Shown: one piece after another, positions 44,184-54,680 of the stretch
Numbering within the stretch: the first letter of the stretch is position 1
How the letters are laid out: each line of letters starts with the position of its first letter
Source of the DNA: Bacteroidota bacterium
GTDB taxonomy: Bacteria > Bacteroidota > Bacteroidia > Bacteroidales > P3
Length of the DNA: 64,000 nt
Assembly (NCBI GenBank): GCA_017860275.1
Contig: JAFNAQ010000003.1
Span: 62,001-126,000 of the forward strand
Reading direction: 5' to 3'
Notes under the pieces: generated by a model
Database searches by the model: none
Told to the model about the DNA's origin: nothing
The model's input: only the letters and a program-made list of their open reading frames with translations
Made by a program: the position numbers and the translations under genes

Positions 44184-47100
44184 TTATTCTTTGTTGTCGA
44201 ATGTTACTTCTAAACCTAAACCTCTAAGTTCATGTATTAAAACATTAAATGATTCTGGAATCCCTGGAGTTGGCATATTGTCACCTTTAACAATTGCTTC
44301 ATAAGCCTTAGCTCTTCCAATAACATCATCAGATTTTACGGTTAAAATCTCTTGAAGTATATTAGATGCACCAAATGCTTCCAAAGCCCAAACTTCCATC
44401 TCTCCAAAACGTTGCCCCCCAAACTGAGCCTTACCACCCAATGGTTGTTGAGTAATTAATGAGTACGGTCCAATTGAACGAGCATGCATTTTATCATCGA
44501 TCATGTGATGTAGTTTAAGCATATAAATATAACCTACAGTTGCTGGTTGATCAAAACGTACTCCTGTCTCACCATCGTAAAGATGACATTTTCCATTTTC
44601 TGGTAACCCAGCTTTTCTCATATATCCATTTACCTCATCTAAATCAGCACCATCAAAAATTGGTGTTTGGAATCTTAGATTTAATTCTTTTCCTGCCCAA
44701 CCTAACACAGTTTCAAAAATCTGTCCCAAGTTCATACGAGAAGGCACCCCAAGTGGGTTAAGTACAATATCTACTGGTTTTCCATTTTCCAAGAAAGGCA
44801 TATCTTCCTCACGTACAATCTTAGCAACTATACCCTTGTTACCGTGACGACCTGCCATCTTATCTCCTACTTTCAATTTTCGTTTTTTAGCTATGTAAAT
44901 CTTAGCCATTTGAACTATTCCTGAAGGCAAATCGTCACCAATTGTTGCAACATATGACTGACGAGCAAATGCTCCTTGTATTTCTCGTGAACGAATATTA
45001 TAATTATTTAATAGTTCTTTTACGATATCATTTGTTTCATCTTCAGTTGTCCATTTGTTTGGACTTACATTATTATAATCAATTGCTAAAAGCATTTTTT
45101 GATTAAACTTAGCTTTCTTAGGAATTAACTCCTCATTGAAATTAGAGTAAACTCCTTGCGATATTTTACCAGTCAAAATAACTAATAATTTATCAACTAA
45201 TTTATTCTTAAGATCTACAAGCTCCTTTTCGTTTTTATCTTTAAGGTCCTTGATTACATCCTTATCCTTAGCTCTTGTTTTTTTATCTTTTATTATTCTA
45301 GTGAATAATTTCTTGTTAATGACTACTCCTTGTATTGAAGGTGGAACCTTCATAGAAGCATCCTTAACATCTCCTGCTTTATCTCCAAATATAGCTCTAA
45401 GAAGTTTTTCTTCTGGAGTTGGATCTGATTCTCCCTTTGGAGTAATCTTACCTACCAAAATATCTCCTTCTTTTACATAAGCTCCAATTCTAACCATTCC
45501 ATTCTCATCTAAGTCTTTTGTTGCCTCAAGACTTACATTAGGAATATCACGAGTTAGTTCTTCTAGTCCACGTTTAGTCTCACGAACTTCTGTAATAAAT
45601 TCTTCGACATGAACAGATGTGAAAATATCTTCTTTTACAACTTTTTCAGAGATAACAATAGCATCTTCGTAATTATACCCTTTCCAAGGCATAAATGCCA
45701 CTTGTAAATTTCTACCTAATGCTAGAACACCATCCTTTGTTGCATACCCTTCAGAAAGAACTTGTCCCTTCTTTACCTTTTCTCCCTTTTTAACAATAGG
45801 TCGAAGATTTATAGATGTACTTTGGTTTGTACGTTGAAATTTAGTGAAATAGTATGTTTTTGAATCATCATCAAAACTAACTACTCTTTCTCTCTCATCT
45901 CTAGCATAACGAATTATTACTTTTTCAGCATCAACAAACTCAACTACACCATCTCCTTCCGCATGAATAAGAACTCTTGAATCCGTCGCAACATAAGGTT
46001 CGATTCCTGTTCCAACGATTGGTATTTCTGGATTTAATAATGGAACTGCTTGACGCATCATATTAGATCCCATCAATGCACGGTTAGCATCATCATGTTC
46101 CAAGAAAGGAATCAATGAAGCTGCTATAGATGCAATTTGATTAGATGCAACATCCATTAAATCCACTTGTGCAGGAGATACAATAGGAAAATCTGCCATT
46201 TGACGAGTTTTCACTTTTTCTGTTGCAATTTTTCTATCTTTAGTTAAAGATGTAGATGCTTGAGCAACAATTTTATCTTGTTCTTCTTCTGCACTTAAAT
46301 ATATTGGCGATTGATCGTTAGCCACTTTACCATTATCTACCTTATAATAAGGCGTTTCGATAAATCCTAAATTGTTTATCTTTGCAAATACACATAAAGA
46401 AGATATAAGTCCAATATTTGGGCCCTCAGGAGTTTCTATAGTACATAATCTTCCATAGTGAGTATAGTGAACGTCACGAACTTCAAAACCCGCACGTTCT
46501 CTTGAAAGACCGCCAGGTCCTAAAGCAGAAATACGTCTCTTATGTGTTAGTTCTGCTAGAGGATTTGTTTGATCCATAAATTGAGACAATTGGTTTGTCC
46601 CGAAAAATGAATTGATAACTGATGATAATGTTTTTGCATTAATCAAATCTGTTGGAGTAAATACTTCGTTGTCTCTAACATTCATTCTTTCACGAATTGT
46701 TCTAGCCATACGAGCAAGTCCTACTCCAAATTGAGCATATAATTGTTCGCCTACTGTTCTAATACGACGATTACTCAAGTGGTCAATATCATCTACCTCG
46801 GTCTTTGAATTGATTAACTCAATTAAATGCTTAATTATAGAAATGATATCCAATTGAGTTAATACCTTAGTATCATTTGGAACATTTAGGCTTAATTTCT
46901 TATTTATTTTGTAACGACCTACATCTCCTAAGTCATAACGTTTATCAGAGAAAAATAATTTTTCTATTATTCCCCTTGCAGTTTCTTCATCTGGTGGTTC
47001 TGCACTTCTTAATTGTCTATAAATAAATTCAACAGCTTCCTTGGCATTATTAGCTGTATCTTTTTGAAGTGTATTAAAGATTATTGAATAATCACTAGAT

Positions 47101-47996
47101 GATGAATCGTTAGTATGCAATAGTATAGTTTGAACACCTGATTGTAAGATTTCCTCGATGTGTTCCTCTGTAAGTTCTGTTTCTCTATCTATAATTACTT
47201 CTGTACGTTCAATAGATACTACTTCTCCAGTATCTTCATCAACGAAATCCTCGATCCAAGCACGTACAACTCTTGCTGCTAATCTCCTGCCAACAACCTT
47301 TTTAAGGTTCACCTTATTAGCTTTAATTTCCTCAGCAAGATTAAATATTTCTAAAATATCTTTATCTGTTTCATAACCAATAGCTCTTAAAAGAGTTGTA
47401 ATTGGTAATTTTTTCTTCCTATCAATATAAGCATACATGACATTATTAATGTCTGTAGTAAACTCCATCCAAGATCCTTTAAATGGAATAATTCTTGCGG
47501 AATATAGCTGCATACCATTTGCATGATTGCTTGTTCCAAAGAAAACTCCAGGTGAACGGTGTAACTGGGAAACAACAACTCTCTCTGCTCCATTGATAAC
47601 AAAAGTTCCTTTTGGTGTCATATAAGGGATCATCCCTAAATATACATCTTGAATTATAGTTTCAAAATCCTCATGTTCCTCATCTGTACAATATAATTTT
47701 AATTTTGCCTTTAAAGGAACGCTGAATGTGAGGCCTCTCTCAATACATTCTTCGATAGAATAACGAGGTGGGTCAATAAAATAATCAAGGAACTCTAATA
47801 CGAAATTATTCCTCGCATCTGAGATAGGAAAGTTTTCAGAAAAAACTTTATATAATCCTTCATTTATTCTGTTCTCAGAATTTGTTTCAAGTTGAAAGAA
47901 ATCTTGAAACGATTTTAATTGAATATCTAAAAAATCTGGATATTCAAAATGTTTTACGGATGCAAAACTTACTAATGTTGGGTTAACTTGTGCCAA
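44184..47996 (-). CDS. rpoB: RNA polymerase beta subunit
   Basis: 1270 residues. Conserved parts include the rifampicin region ([41 protein letters not shown]), [19 protein letters not shown], and [20 protein letters not shown]. Within the rifampicin region the residues normally needed for drug binding look intact. The start codon appears to be TTG: the family N terminus ([19 protein letters not shown]) begins 11 codons later, an in-frame TAG lies shortly upstream and no ATG lies between. Transcribed from the ribosomal-protein operon through a hairpin in the 108-nt rplL-rpoB gap. Confidence 0.98.
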   Translation of the reverse strand: MAQVNPTLVSFASVKHFEYPDFLDIQLKSFQDFFQLETNSENRINEGLYKVFSENFPISDARNNFVLEFLDYFIDPPRYSIEECIERGLTFSVPLKAKLKLYCTDEEHEDFETIIQDVYLGMIPYMTPKGTFVINGAERVVVSQLHRSPGVFFGTSNHANGMQLYSARIIPFKGSWMEFTTDINNVMYAYIDRKKKLPITTLLRAIGYETDKDILEIFNLAEEIKANKVNLKKVVGRRLAARVVRAWIEDFVDEDTGEVVSIERTEVIIDRETELTEEHIEEILQSGVQTILLHTNDSSSSDYSIIFNTLQKDTANNAKEAVEFIYRQLRSAEPPDEETARGIIEKLFFSDKRYDLGDVGRYKINKKLSLNVPNDTKVLTQLDIISIIKHLIELINSKTEVDDIDHLSNRRIRTVGEQLYAQFGVGLARMARTIRERMNVRDNEVFTPTDLINAKTLSSVINSFFGTNQLSQFMDQTNPLAELTHKRRISALGPGGLSRERAGFEVRDVHYTHYGRLCTIETPEGPNIGLISSLCVFAKINNLGFIETPYYKVDNGKVANDQSPIYLSAEEEQDKIVAQASTSLTKDRKIATEKVKTRQMADFPIVSPAQVDLMDVASNQIASIAASLIPFLEHDDANRALMGSNMMRQAVPLLNPEIPIVGTGIEPYVATDSRVLIHAEGDGVVEFVDAEKVIIRYARDERERVVSFDDDSKTYYFTKFQRTNQSTSINLRPIVKKGEKVKKGQVLSEGYATKDGVLALGRNLQVAFMPWKGYNYEDAIVISEKVVKEDIFTSVHVEEFITEVRETKRGLEELTRDIPNVSLEATKDLDENGMVRIGAYVKEGDILVGKITPKGESDPTPEEKLLRAIFGDKAGDVKDASMKVPPSIQGVVINKKLFTRIIKDKKTRAKDKDVIKDLKDKNEKELVDLKNKLVDKLLVILTGKISQGVYSNFNEELIPKKAKFNQKMLLAIDYNNVSPNKWTTEDETNDIVKELLNNYNIRSREIQGAFARQSYVATIGDDLPSGIVQMAKIYIAKKRKLKVGDKMAGRHGNKGIVAKIVREEDMPFLENGKPVDIVLNPLGVPSRMNLGQIFETVLGWAGKELNLRFQTPIFDGADLDEVNGYMRKAGLPENGKCHLYDGETGVRFDQPATVGYIYMLKLHHMIDDKMHARSIGPYSLITQQPLGGKAQFGGQRFGEMEVWALEAFGASNILQEILTVKSDDVIGRAKAYEAIVKGDNMPTPGIPESFNVLIHELRGLGLEVTFDNKE

Positions 47997-48043
47997 GGTT
48001 AAAAATTTTAAAATTAAAAATAAGATCTATACAAACACAAATA

Positions 48044-48079
48044 AGGAATAGGTATTCTTAGTTAGAATACCTTATTCCT
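48044..48079 (-). promoter_or_regulatory. Hairpin between rplL and rpoB, likely attenuator or processing site
   Basis: AGGAATA-GGTATTCT pairs with AGAATACC-T-TATTCCT: 15 bp with one bulged T and a 5-nt loop. No T-run follows, so partial termination or RNase III processing is more likely than full termination, as at the same junction in E. coli. Confidence 0.65.
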
Positions 48080-48104
48080 AGAATAAATTTTGTAGTGAAA
48101 TGTC

Positions 48105-48476
48105 TTACTTTATTTCAACTTTTGCACCAGCTTCTTCTAATTGAGATTTTAAAGCTTCAGCTTCGTCTTTAGACACACCTTCTTTTAATGGTTTTGGAGC
48201 AGCATCAACTAATTCCTTAGCTTCTTTTAATCCAAGACTACAAAGGTCTTTTACTAATTTTACTACATTCAATTTTGAAGCACCTGCTTCAACAAGAATT
48301 ACATCAAAAGCAGTTTGTTCTTCTGCTTCTGCTGCTGCTGCTGCTGGAGCAGCCATTGCTACTGCTGCTGCTGCTGGTTCAATTCCGTATTCTTCTTTTA
48401 AAATATCAGCTAATTCTTTTACTTCTTTTACTGTAAGATTAACTAATTGTTCTGCGAACGCTTTTAAATCTGCCAT
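48105..48476 (-). CDS. rplL: 50S ribosomal protein L7/L12
   Basis: 123 residues. N-terminal dimerisation domain ([21 protein letters not shown]), an Ala-rich hinge ([19 protein letters not shown]), and the factor-binding C-terminal domain ([24 protein letters not shown]). It forms the stalk that recruits translation GTPases. It lies between rplJ and rpoB in the standard order. Confidence 0.98.
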   Translation of the reverse strand: MADLKAFAEQLVNLTVKEVKELADILKEEYGIEPAAAAVAMAAPAAAAAEAEEQTAFDVILVEAGASKLNVVKLVKDLCSLGLKEAKELVDAAPKPLKEGVSKDEAEALKSQLEEAGAKVEIK

Positions 48477-48517
48477 TTTATTTTAATTATTAATTGTTTA
48501 ACAATAATTTATTGTGC

Positions 48518-49039
48518 CTATTCGGCTTTTTCCGATAATGTTTTTAATACGCCTGATAATGTATTACCACCTGACTGTAATGCTCCAATAACATTCTTAG
48601 CTGGAGAAAGTAATGCTGCAATAACATCTGCAACAAGTTCATTTTTAGATTTGATATTAATCAATGCATCTAAATTGTTTTCTCCTAAATAGAATGATTC
48701 TTCTACATATGCAGCTTTTAATACAGGTTTAGGACATGATGTTCTAAACTCTTTTATTAATTTAGCTGGTAAATTATTGACGTTCGAAAGCATGATCGAA
48801 GTAGAACCGTTAAGAGCTGGGAATATTTCAGTATAATCAATTCCCGAATTTTCCATTGCTTTTCTAAGCAATGTATTCTTAACGACCATAAGTTTAACCT
48901 CTCTACGAAAACATAGTCTTCTAAGTTTTGCTGTATTTACAGAACTCAATCCCTCTATATCTACTAAATATAGATAAGGATACTTAGATAACTCTACTCC
49001 TATAGATTCAATTAACTGGCCTTTATCTTCTTTTCTCAT
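48518..49039 (-). CDS. rplJ: 50S ribosomal protein L10
   Basis: 173 residues, with the L10 pattern (LRRLCFRREVKLMVVKNTLLRKAMENSG, then NGSTSIMLSN). L10 anchors L7/L12 to the stalk base and, in studied bacteria, represses its own operon by binding the leader. It lies 23 nt after rplA and 41 nt before rplL. Confidence 0.97.
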   Translation of the reverse strand: MRKEDKGQLIESIGVELSKYPYLYLVDIEGLSSVNTAKLRRLCFRREVKLMVVKNTLLRKAMENSGIDYTEIFPALNGSTSIMLSNVNNLPAKLIKEFRTSCPKPVLKAAYVEESFYLGENNLDALINIKSKNELVADVIAALLSPAKNVIGALQSGGNTLSGVLKTLSEKAE

Positions 49040-49062
49040 ATATCTAAAGTTTACCTTGAAGA

Positions 49063-49758
49063 TTATTTACTTATGGACTTAGGGTCAATTTTAACTCCAG
49101 GACTCATTGTAGTAGAGATTGTTACACTCTTTACATAAGTACCTTTTGCTGCAGTTGGTTTTAATTTTAGAATAGAATTTAATACTTCATTTGCATTATC
49201 TGAGATTTTGTCGTTTTCGAATGAAATACGAGCAACTCCAGTATGAACAATACCGTATTTGTCTACTTTAAAATCAATTTTACCCGCTTTAACTTCTTGG
49301 ACTGCTTTACCGACCTCCATTGTAACAGTACCTGTTTTTGGATTAGGCATTAAACCTCTAGGGCCTAAAATTTTACCTAATGCTCCAATCTTCGGCATTA
49401 CACTTGGCATTGTAATAATTACATCGATATCCGTCCAACCGCTTTTTATTTTATCTAGATATTCATCTAAACCAAAATAATCAGCTCCGGCTGCTTTAGC
49501 TTCTTCTTCTTTATCTGGTGTACAAAGAACAAGAACTTTTTTAGTTTTACCTGTACCGTGTGGTAAAGTAACAATACCTCTTACCATTTGGTTAGCTTTA
49601 CGAGGATCAACTCCCAAACGAACATCGATATCAACCGATGAATCAAACTTGGTATAAGTTATTTCCTTTAAAACTTTTACAGCTTCTTCTAAAGAGTACA
49701 TCTTTGTAGCATCAAATTTTGCTAAAGCCTCTTTTTGTTTTTTCGATAATTTTGCCAT
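49063..49758 (-). CDS. rplA: 50S ribosomal protein L1
   Basis: 231 residues, full length. It contains [33 protein letters not shown] and the signature [22 protein letters not shown]1 forms the stalk at the E site and in many bacteria represses the rplKA mRNA. Standard position after rplK. Confidence 0.98.
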   Translation of the reverse strand: MAKLSKKQKEALAKFDATKMYSLEEAVKVLKEITYTKFDSSVDIDVRLGVDPRKANQMVRGIVTLPHGTGKTKKVLVLCTPDKEEEAKAAGADYFGLDEYLDKIKSGWTDIDVIITMPSVMPKIGALGKILGPRGLMPNPKTGTVTMEVGKAVQEVKAGKIDFKVDKYGIVHTGVARISFENDKISDNANEVLNSILKLKPTAAKGTYVKSVTISTTMSPGVKIDPKSISK

Positions 49759-49795
49759 TTGCTGTGAAAAAATTTCTAATTAATACTCGTTAAAG

Positions 49796-50221
49796 TTATT
49801 CTTTAACTGTGATACCCATACTTCTTGCTGTACCTCTTACAATGCTCATAGCAGATTCAATTGTGAAACAGTTTAGGTCAACCATTTTTGCTTCAGCAAT
49901 TGCTAATACTTGATCATTTGTAATTGAAGCAACTTTATTTCTATTTGGTTCTGGTGAACCAGATTTCAATTTAGTTACTTCTTTAAGTTGAACAGCAACA
50001 GGTGGGGTTTTAACTACAAAATCAAATGATTTATCAGCATAAACAGTAATAATAACAGGTACAATCTTGCCCATTTGGTCTTGTGTACGTGCATTAAACT
50101 GCTTGCAAAACTCCATTATATTAACACCCTTTGCTCCTAAAGCAGGACCAACTGGTGGTGATGGATTTGCAGCACCTCCTTTAATCTGTAGTTTAATTAA
50201 TCCTGCAACTTCTTTTGCCAT
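49796..50221 (-). CDS. rplK: 50S ribosomal protein L11
   Basis: 141 residues. It contains [21 protein letters not shown], the proline-rich N-terminal part that binds thiopeptides and contacts elongation factors, and the C-terminal rRNA-binding domain ending [15 protein letters not shown]. Standard position after nusG. Confidence 0.98.
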   Translation of the reverse strand: MAKEVAGLIKLQIKGGAANPSPPVGPALGAKGVNIMEFCKQFNARTQDQMGKIVPVIITVYADKSFDFVVKTPPVAVQLKEVTKLKSGSPEPNRNKVASITNDQVLAIAEAKMVDLNCFTIESAMSIVRGTARSMGITVKE

Positions 50222-50264
50222 TTTGTGACTTGTGCTTAAAGATTATTAAAAAAATTAATTATAA

Positions 50265-50810
50265 TTACTCTTTTTCAACTTGAACGAAAGAAAGTTCAAC
50301 TGGAGTTTTACGACCAAATATTTTAACCGTAACTTTCAATTTTTTCTTTTCATTATTAATTTCCTCTATTGTACCAGAGAAATTACTAAATGGACCATCA
50401 ACAATCTTAACCGATTCTCCAATAATAAATGGATCACTTAGTTCTTCTGTCTGTCCAATTAGCTCATCTACCTGACCAAGAATTCTCTTTACTTCCGCTT
50501 CTTGCAGAGGGACTGGAGTACCATTCTTTTCAGAAAGAAAATTAATAATATTAGTAATTCCTTTAATAGTATGTGCGATTTCACCAACCAAATTAGCTTC
50601 TATCAATACATAACCAGGAAATAGGTTCCTTTCTTTAGTAACTCTTTTTCCATTACGTACTGAATAAACTTTTTCAGTAGGAATTAATACTTGAGAAACA
50701 TACTCTTGTAAGCCAAGTCTAGTAATTTCATTTTCTAAATACTCTTTAGCTTTTTTTTCTTTACCAGCTATTGCCCTAACAACATACCATTTCTTAGATT
50801 GTTCACTCAT
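50265..50810 (-). CDS. nusG: Transcription termination/antitermination protein NusG
   Basis: 181 residues. The NGN domain ([31 protein letters not shown]) is followed by a KOW domain (about 125-180, [22 protein letters not shown]). NusG rides on RNA polymerase, reduces pausing and couples to ribosomes or Rho. Normal length, without the inserts seen in some Bacteroidetes paralogues such as UpxY, so this is the housekeeping copy. Confidence 0.98.
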   Translation of the reverse strand: MSEQSKKWYVVRAIAGKEKKAKEYLENEITRLGLQEYVSQVLIPTEKVYSVRNGKRVTKERNLFPGYVLIEANLVGEIAHTIKGITNIINFLSEKNGTPVPLQEAEVKRILGQVDELIGQTEELSDPFIIGESVKIVDGPFSNFSGTIEEINNEKKKLKVTVKIFGRKTPVELSFVQVEKE

Positions 50811-50857
50811 ATATTAAAGATAATTGAAAATGATGTAATCATCAAAATAAATAATTG

Positions 50858-50912
50858 ATTTCTCTATATATCTCTGACTATTCAGTCGGTGGGAAGCAAG
50901 ATATATAGAAAT
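50858..50912 (-). promoter_or_regulatory. Structured element between secE and nusG
   Basis: CTATATATCT and AGATATATAG (with a flanking ATTT/AAAT separated by a bulge) enclose an inner GACTGAATAGTC hairpin and a CTTCCCACC single-stranded stretch. It occupies most of the 112-nt gap and could be a processing or regulatory element in the operon mRNA. Confidence 0.5.
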
Positions 50913-50922
50913 ATGATAACAA

Positions 50923-51141
50923 CTAAGCCATCATATTATATAAATATCCAAGTACGCCTTTCCACAACAATGTTGGATGAACTCCTGTTACCATATCCAT
51001 AAAAAATATAATTAGGGCTATAATAAGAGAAGCCACAAATACTACAATTGTACTATTTTGTAACTCTGCCATTGTTGGCCACGACACCTTATGCATAAGT
51101 TCGTCGAAGCTTTCCTTTACGTAATTAATTATCTTTGACAT
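50923..51141 (-). CDS. secE: Preprotein translocase subunit SecE
   Basis: 72 residues from the ATG at 51141. An amphipathic helix (INYVKESFDELMHKVSWPTMAEL) precedes a single membrane helix (IVVFVASLIIALIIFFMDMV), the short one-helix SecE form. It clamps SecY in the inner membrane. Standard position between tRNA-Trp and nusG. Confidence 0.96.
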   Translation of the reverse strand: MSKIINYVKESFDELMHKVSWPTMAELQNSTIVVFVASLIIALIIFFMDMVTGVHPTLLWKGVLGYLYNMMA

Positions 51142-51164
51142 CAATATTTATTTTTATTTATTAG

Positions 51165-51235
51165 CAGGGGCAGAGAGATTCGAACTCCCATCAACGGTTT
51201 TGGAGACCGCTATTCTGCCGTTGAACTATGCCCCT
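51165..51235 (-). tRNA. tRNA-Trp (CCA)
   Basis: 71 nt. A 7-bp acceptor stem (AGGGGCA with TGCCCCT), a T arm with GTTCGAATC, and anticodon CCA in the loop CTCCAAA. CCA is not encoded at the 3' end. Located between tuf and secE, the standard Bacteroidetes position. Confidence 0.96.
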
Positions 51236-51272
51236 AAAAATAGTGGAAATAAACTTTCCACTATAATATTAT

Positions 51273-52460
51273 TTAGTCTAATATTTCAGTTACTTGACCT
51301 GCACCTACTGTTCTACCACCTTCACGGATAGCAAACTTTAAGTTCAAGTTCAATGCAATTTCAGCAATTAGATCTACATTGATTACTAAGTTGTCACCAG
51401 GCATAACCATTTCTACACCTTCTGGTAAAGTGATTTCTCCTGTAACGTCAGTTGTTCTAAAATAGAACTGAGGACGATATTTGTTATGGAATGGAGTATG
51501 ACGTCCACCTTCTTCTTTCTTTAAGATAACAACAGAAGCTTTAAATTTCTTGTGAGGTTTTACTGAACCAGGTTTAGCAATAACCATACCACGACGAATT
51601 TCTTCTTTAGCAACACCTCTAAGTAATAAACCTACGTTATCTCCAGCTTCACCTCTATCTAATATCTTACGGAACATTTCAACTCCTGTAACAACAGATT
51701 TTAATTTTTCAGCACCCATACCGATAATATCAACAGGATCACTTGAATTAATTACACCTGTTTCAATACGACCAGTAGCAACAGTACCACGACCAGTAAT
51801 AGAGAATACATCTTCAATAGGCATTAAGAATTCTTTATCAACATCTCTTTTTGGAAGTGGAATCCATGTATCAACTGCCTCCATTAATTCCATGATTTTT
51901 TCAACCCAAACTGGTTCGTTATTTAATCCACCTAAAGCAGATCCACGAATAACAGGAGTGTTTTCACCATCAAATTGATAGAATGATAATAAATCACGAA
52001 TTTCCATTTCAACTAAGTCTAATAACTCAGGGTCATCAACTAAGTCAACTTTATTCATGAAAACTACTAAACGAGGCACACCTACTTGACGTGCTAAAAG
52101 GATATGTTCACGAGTTTGAGGCATTGGACCATCAGTAGCAGCAACTACGATGATTGCACCATCCATTTGAGCAGCACCAGTAACCATGTTCTTTACGTAG
52201 TCAGCGTGACCTGGACAGTCTACGTGAGCGTAGTGACGAATAGCTGTTTGATACTCAACGTGAGCAGTGTTAATAGTGATACCTCTTTCTTTTTCCTCTG
52301 GAGCAGAGTCAATAGAATCAAAAGACTTTACTTCACAAAAACCTTTAGATGCTAATACTGTTGTAATAGCAGCTGTCAAAGTTGTTTTACCGTGGTCAAC
52401 GTGACCAATTGTACCGATGTTAACGTGGGGTTTCGAACGGTCGAATTTTTCTTTAGCCAT
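51273..52460 (-). CDS. tuf: Elongation factor Tu
   Basis: 395 residues from the ATG at 52460, chosen because [20 protein letters not shown] is the family N terminus; the frame is open for 39 more codons through the tRNA-Thr gene. G motifs: [21 protein letters not shown] with [13 protein letters not shown], and GSALGG. It delivers aminoacyl-tRNA to the ribosome. Flanked by tRNA-Thr and tRNA-Trp, whose processing would separate the mRNA. The domain 3 ending [14 protein letters not shown] is complete. Confidence 0.98.
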   Translation of the reverse strand: MAKEKFDRSKPHVNIGTIGHVDHGKTTLTAAITTVLASKGFCEVKSFDSIDSAPEEKERGITINTAHVEYQTAIRHYAHVDCPGHADYVKNMVTGAAQMDGAIIVVAATDGPMPQTREHILLARQVGVPRLVVFMNKVDLVDDPELLDLVEMEIRDLLSFYQFDGENTPVIRGSALGGLNNEPVWVEKIMELMEAVDTWIPLPKRDVDKEFLMPIEDVFSITGRGTVATGRIETGVINSSDPVDIIGMGAEKLKSVVTGVEMFRKILDRGEAGDNVGLLLRGVAKEEIRRGMVIAKPGSVKPHKKFKASVVILKKEEGGRHTPFHNKYRPQFYFRTTDVTGEITLPEGVEMVMPGDNLVINVDLIAEIALNLNLKFAIREGGRTVGAGQVTEILD

Positions 52461-52519
52461 AATAATTGACGTATTAATATTTGTTAAACTGTTTTCTATA
52501 TATTTCTTAATAAAAAAAG

Positions 52520-52591
52520 AGCCATTGACGAGACTTGAACTCGTGACCCCTTCCTTACCAAGGAAGTACTCTACCACTGAGCTACAACGGC
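52520..52591 (-). tRNA. tRNA-Thr (GGT)
   Basis: 72 nt. Acceptor GCCGTTG with CAATGGC (one G-U pair), D arm TAGCTCAGTGGTAGA, anticodon GGT in TTGGTAA, T arm GTTCAAGTC. Immediately upstream of tuf. Confidence 0.96.
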
Positions 52592-52648
52592 TTATTTATG
52601 CCAATAAGAACGAGTCAGAAATATCCAACTCGCTCTTTTTGAAGCTTG

Positions 52649-52721
52649 AGCGGAAGACGGGGCTCGAACCCGCCACCTATAGCTTGGAAGGCTATCGCTC
52701 TACCAAATGAGCTACTTCCGC
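52649..52721 (-). tRNA. tRNA-Gly (TCC)
   Basis: 73 nt. Acceptor GCGGAAG with CTTCCGC, D arm TAGCTCATTTGGTAGAGC, anticodon TCC in CTTCCAA, T arm GTTCGAGCC. Part of the four-tRNA cluster before tuf. Confidence 0.96.
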
Positions 52722-52777
52722 TTGAATAAAAACAGACCCAGATTATTATTATTTCGAATAATAAACAGTTCCATTAG

Positions 52778-52859
52778 TGGGGAGGGCTGGATTCGAACCA
52801 GCGAAGGCGTCGCCAACAGATTTACAGTCTGCCCCATTTAGCCACTCTGGAACCTCCCC
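52778..52859 (-). tRNA. tRNA-Tyr (GTA)
   Basis: 82 nt, with the long variable arm of class II tRNAs. Acceptor GGGGAGG with CCTCCCC, anticodon GTA in CTGTAAA, T arm GTTCGAATC. Confidence 0.96.
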
Positions 52860-52867
52860 TAATTTTG

Positions 52868-52941
52868 AGCCGATGGAGGGATTCGAACCCCCGACCAGCT
52901 GATTACAAATCAGCTGCTCTGGCCAACTGAGCTACATCGGC
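52868..52941 (-). tRNA. tRNA-Thr (TGT)
   Basis: 74 nt. Acceptor GCCGATG with CATCGGC, anticodon TGT in TTTGTAA, T arm GTTCGAATC. First gene of the tRNA-tuf transcript; the 8-nt gap to tRNA-Tyr implies processing from a common precursor. Confidence 0.96.
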
Positions 52942-53192
52942 ATTCCCATTCTTTTTTCAAAGGGACTGCAAAATTAGAAACATTTTTTGAAACAACCAAA
53001 TTTTTTAAAAGAAATATCCTTTTTTAATCGGTTGAAACAAATTTCAAAGAGCAGTTACTTTTTTCAAAAGCGATTGCAAAGGTATAAACATTATTTATTT
53101 CTACCTAATTTTTCAATCGAAAAATACCGATTTATTTACACAAAAACACTACATAATTATTAATGAATAAATTAAGGAAATTAGCTTCATAA

Positions 53193-53939
53193 TCATTCTT
53201 CAATCTGATGACAAAATTTTATTTCTTTTAGTTCAACTTCTATCTTTCTATTATCTCTTTTCTCTAATATCAAGTAGCCAAATTCATTCACATCAAGAAT
53301 TCTTGCCCATATATATTCATTTTTATAATAGTATTTTGCCCAGACATTATAGTATAAGAGATTTAATTTATACTTATCGTTTAGCTCTTCAGCTTTTCCT
53401 TCAATAAGCATAATTTCTCTGTGTCTTATGCAATCCAATAACTCAATCAAACAATCATTTATAATAAAATCTAAATTTGTTTCTATTTTAAGAGAGGTTG
53501 GATTTGGTGCATATTTAAAAACTATCTGATTTATATTCAGCCCTATCCCACAGATAGCGTTAGTATACTCCATTCCGCAAACCTTATTTTGAATCAATAT
53601 ACCACAGATTTTATTTCCTCCGACGTATATATCATTCGGCCATTTAATATGTACATTTGAAACATATTTACTCAAAAAATCATATACCCCAAGAGAAATC
53701 ACTTGAGTAATTTTGAATTGGTCAATAATCGAAATATAATTTGGTTTAAGTAATATCGAGCAAGTAATATTCTTATCATCCTCGCTCTCCCACCTGTTTT
53801 CTCCTTGTCCCCTCCCTTTCTCTTGAGATTTAGAGGCAATAATTGTCCACTCAGAAAGCTTCTCTGTATCTAAAGAATTAAGATATGACTGAGTTGAATC
53901 TACACACTCCAGCCAGATAATATTATATTTATTTTTCAT
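53193..53939 (-). CDS. birA: Biotin-[acetyl-CoA carboxylase] ligase
   Basis: 248 residues from the ATG at 53939; a longer reading from 53966 would overlap the promoter box. The catalytic domain shows ECVDSTQSYLN, the biotinyl-AMP loop GRGQGENRWES, CSILLKP, IKWPNDIYVGGNKICGILI and GIGLNIN. There is no N-terminal helix-turn-helix domain, so this is a monofunctional ligase and not a repressor. It attaches biotin to carboxylase carrier domains. It is a single gene, divergent from the KAP NTPase gene across the repeat region. Confidence 0.93.
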   Translation of the reverse strand: MKNKYNIIWLECVDSTQSYLNSLDTEKLSEWTIIASKSQEKGRGQGENRWESEDDKNITCSILLKPNYISIIDQFKITQVISLGVYDFLSKYVSNVHIKWPNDIYVGGNKICGILIQNKVCGMEYTNAICGIGLNINQIVFKYAPNPTSLKIETNLDFIINDCLIELLDCIRHREIMLIEGKAEELNDKYKLNLLYYNVWAKYYYKNEYIWARILDVNEFGYLILEKRDNRKIEVELKEIKFCHQIEE

Positions 53940-53963
53940 ATATCCCAATAGGTTGATAAGCTG

Positions 53964-53971
53964 CAAATTTA
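53964..53971 (-). promoter_or_regulatory. Promoter -7 box for birA
   Basis: TAAATTTG on the minus strand, 25 nt before the chosen ATG. It supports the shorter reading of birA. Confidence 0.5.
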
Positions 53972-54120
53972 CAATAATATATATTACCCGAAAAAGAACC
54001 TACCAATATAAAAACAAATCCCCTAACCCAAAATGAAACACCGTAACTCCAAACCCTTTGCTATTAAAAAAACTCAACTGACTTGGTCTATATTTATAGT
54101 TTGAATCGAAATTACCTTTT

Positions 54121-54365
54121 AAGTGGGGCAAGTGGAGGTAAGTGGGGGTAAGTGGGGGTAAAATGCAATTTAAAAGTATTCTTATAAAATATTTTATTCG
54201 CAAATAAAAAAATATCAAAGCAGAAAAAAATTACAAAGGAGCTATAAAATCTCGATTTACCCCCACTTACCTCCACTTACCCCCACTTATTTAATATATA
54301 TTTATTAATATTTGCATTCCTTAATAATGTTGAAATAGATAAAAAAACGACAAAAAACATCAATT
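54121..54365. repeat. Inverted-decamer element, copy A
   Basis: Left arm 54121-54160: four units AAGTGGGGC, AAGTGGAGGT, AAGTGGGGGT, AAGTGGGGGT. Right arm 54258-54288: the inverse, three decamers of the type ACCCCCACTT. The arms can pair over about 30 bp with one or two mismatches. The core between them (about 100 nt) and a tail with TTAATAATGTTGAAATAGAT (54322-54341) are shared with copies B and C. G-runs in the left arm could also form a G-quadruplex. No coding potential is convincing. Confidence 0.85.
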
Positions 54366-54366
54366 T

Positions 54367-54600
54367 GGTAGAGGCAAGTAGAGGCAAGTAGAGGTAAAAA
54401 TGCATTTTAAAAACTCTCTTATAAAATATAATTCTCAAATATTTTTTTCGAAGTAGAAATAAAAAAATTGCAATAGAACTTATAAATCTCAATTTACCCT
54501 CTACTTGCCTCTACTTGCCTCTACTTTTTTAGTAATAGTTCAAGTAAATTAAATGTAATTAATAATATCGAAAGAAAAAAATAAGAACAAAAATCCACCA
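54367..54600. repeat. Inverted-decamer element, copy B
   Basis: Left arm (54368-54397): GTAGAGGCAA twice, then GTAGAGGTAA. Right arm (54493-54525): the inverse, complementary over about 29 bp with a single extra base. The core begins AAAATGCATTTTAAAAACTC and ends TTATAAATCTCAATTTACC, close to copy A. The tail is TTAATAATATCGAAAGAAAA. The decamer differs from that of copy A, yet both arms have changed together. Confidence 0.85.
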
Positions 54601-54680
54601 AAAAAACATAAAAATCCAGCCCAAAATCACCAATTTTGACCAAAATAAGCGATTTTTAGAGCAAAAAATAATACCAAAAT

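Noticed and set aside
52521-53190. tRNA-linked integration site next to the KAP block
   Set aside because: The four tRNA genes are intact and no duplicated tRNA 3' end was seen at the far side of the KAP gene; birA also lies between.
54000-54492. Two reading frames of about 70 residues in the repeat region
   Set aside because: They are made largely of the decamer arms and low-complexity core and lack start signals.
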